A DNA stretch of 60,000 bases, from the NCBI RefSeq assembly GCF_964340395.1, contig NC_135552.1:6746994-6806993 (forward strand), given 5' to 3'. Source of the DNA: Glandiceps talaboti (Eukaryota > Hemichordata > Enteropneusta > Spengelidae). Shown here in pieces: positions 59,151 to 60,000 of this stretch. Made by a program: the position numbers and the translations under genes. Under the pieces are notes generated by a model that ran no database searches, was not told where the DNA came from, and was given only the letters and a program-made list of their open reading frames with translations. How positions within the stretch are numbered: position 1 is the stretch's first letter; every line of letters begins with the position of its first letter.

Positions 59151-60000
59151 AAAGTTACAATGCTTAAATAATGCTATCGAACATAGTCGCATTTGTCGCA
59201 CAGTACAACATGCCGTACGTACAGTCAACTTATTTATCAGGACTGTTCTACTCATTACGTTTGCACTCCTATGCCCTACACATGGATCTGTTTCATTTAA
59301 ATATAGTATTACACCTTAAACTTAATATTCAGAGAAAGTGTAACAAATATTATCTATTTATAGGAAAGGTAACAGTACAGAGAACAAAATTGAATGAATG
59401 AAACTAAGTACTTTCCCGTGTTAATGACTAATGTTATACACTTCCGGTATTGAATTTTGAAAGATAACCTGTACCTACCTGTACAACCTTCCATATACAG
59501 TCTATACGTACCTGCGTCTCGCATTGTGATAGCTAAGAGCGCCCCCTAGAGACGGACATCTATCACATATACTATTATTAATTATTAACCTATAACCTTT
59601 CAACGAACCCGGGTGCGTCGTCCTCTTGCGGTGGCAAACGTCAGTACATTTGCAGCTAGACTACAGTTCGCACTTTGTTTCAAGATTATTTATGAGTATT
59701 TATTGATAATTTCTGAATAATTCATGTGAATTCAATGTATTTGAGTCCATTCCAAATATAATATCGATATACCAGTATAGTGGTTTACTTGGTACTGATG
59801 ATGCATACACAATTGATTGAGAGACAGCTAATAAGCTGCTCTGTACATATCCAACATGCGCTACGGGAACGAGCAGACTTTACGATAAAAAGATGGCGAT
59901 TGATTAGCAAATTATTGTAGTCATGAAAATTTTGATAAACTGAACAGAGAGCTTGAAATATTTTGCTCTTTATTTGACAGTTATTTTTTTGGAACCAAAT
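59151..60000. other. Upstream flank, nothing recognised
   Basis: Similarity to the flank of copy 1 continues patchily to 'agagcgccccctag' (59538; 33018 in copy 1), then ends. No gene could be supported up to the window edge. Confidence 0.4.

Overview
This is an AT-rich eukaryotic (metazoan) window. Genes are split into short exons with GT-AG introns. Microsatellites, interspersed repeats and degenerate LINEs are abundant. There are no prokaryotic gene arrays, and most open frames over 60 codons are microsatellite or chance frames. An intron-bearing BBS12 homologue (the human gene has one coding exon), a GLYAT-type acyltransferase and the repeat types point to an invertebrate bilaterian, probably marine. 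I cannot name the phylum or species from sequence alone.

Layout. (1) 1-11.7 kb: tandem array of a roughly 4.71 kb non-coding unit, with an internally deleted remnant, two nearly identical full copies and a third diverged, deleted copy. Each copy carries a short interstitial telomere-type (TTAGGG) tract. (2) 13.2-13.7 kb: a dense microsatellite block. (3) 15.4-28.1 kb, plus strand: a five-exon gene that I reconstruct by splicing into a 110-residue thioredoxin-fold protein whose CGPC active site is gone. Its 5.4 kb second intron holds a Tx1/L1-like LINE (minus strand) into which a second non-LTR element (plus strand) has inserted. Its first intron holds a long perfect-class hairpin. (4) 30.6-33.0 kb and 56.6-59.5 kb, both minus strand: two paralogues of a four-exon gene that I do not recognise. 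It encodes an N-terminal transmembrane helix, an array of evenly spaced xQT motifs and two copies of a repeated 'KDIV..DVYLS' domain. The 56.6-59.5 kb copy is open throughout; the 30.6-33.0 kb copy has lost half of the motif array. (5) 37.8-39.0 kb, minus: a complete, single-exon glycine N-acyltransferase-like gene plus a broken fragment of a paralogue. (6) 42.4-49.2 and 49.2-56.6 kb: a direct tandem duplication of about 6.8-7.3 kb carrying seven exons of a BBS12-type chaperonin-like gene. Copy 1 is open; copy 2 has at least five disabling changes.

Throughout there are dispersed repeat elements with short inverted ends, internal degenerate tandem units and a terminal GTCT/CA microsatellite, reminiscent of the pearl/HINE (non-autonomous Helentron) class. 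The strongest candidates for undescribed biology are the xQT-array membrane protein pair, the active-site-less thioredoxin-like protein, the BBS12 duplication with decay of one copy, and the crossover history readable in the 4.7 kb array. All gene models are spliced by eye from conserved GT/AG signals and frame continuity; no transcript evidence was available.
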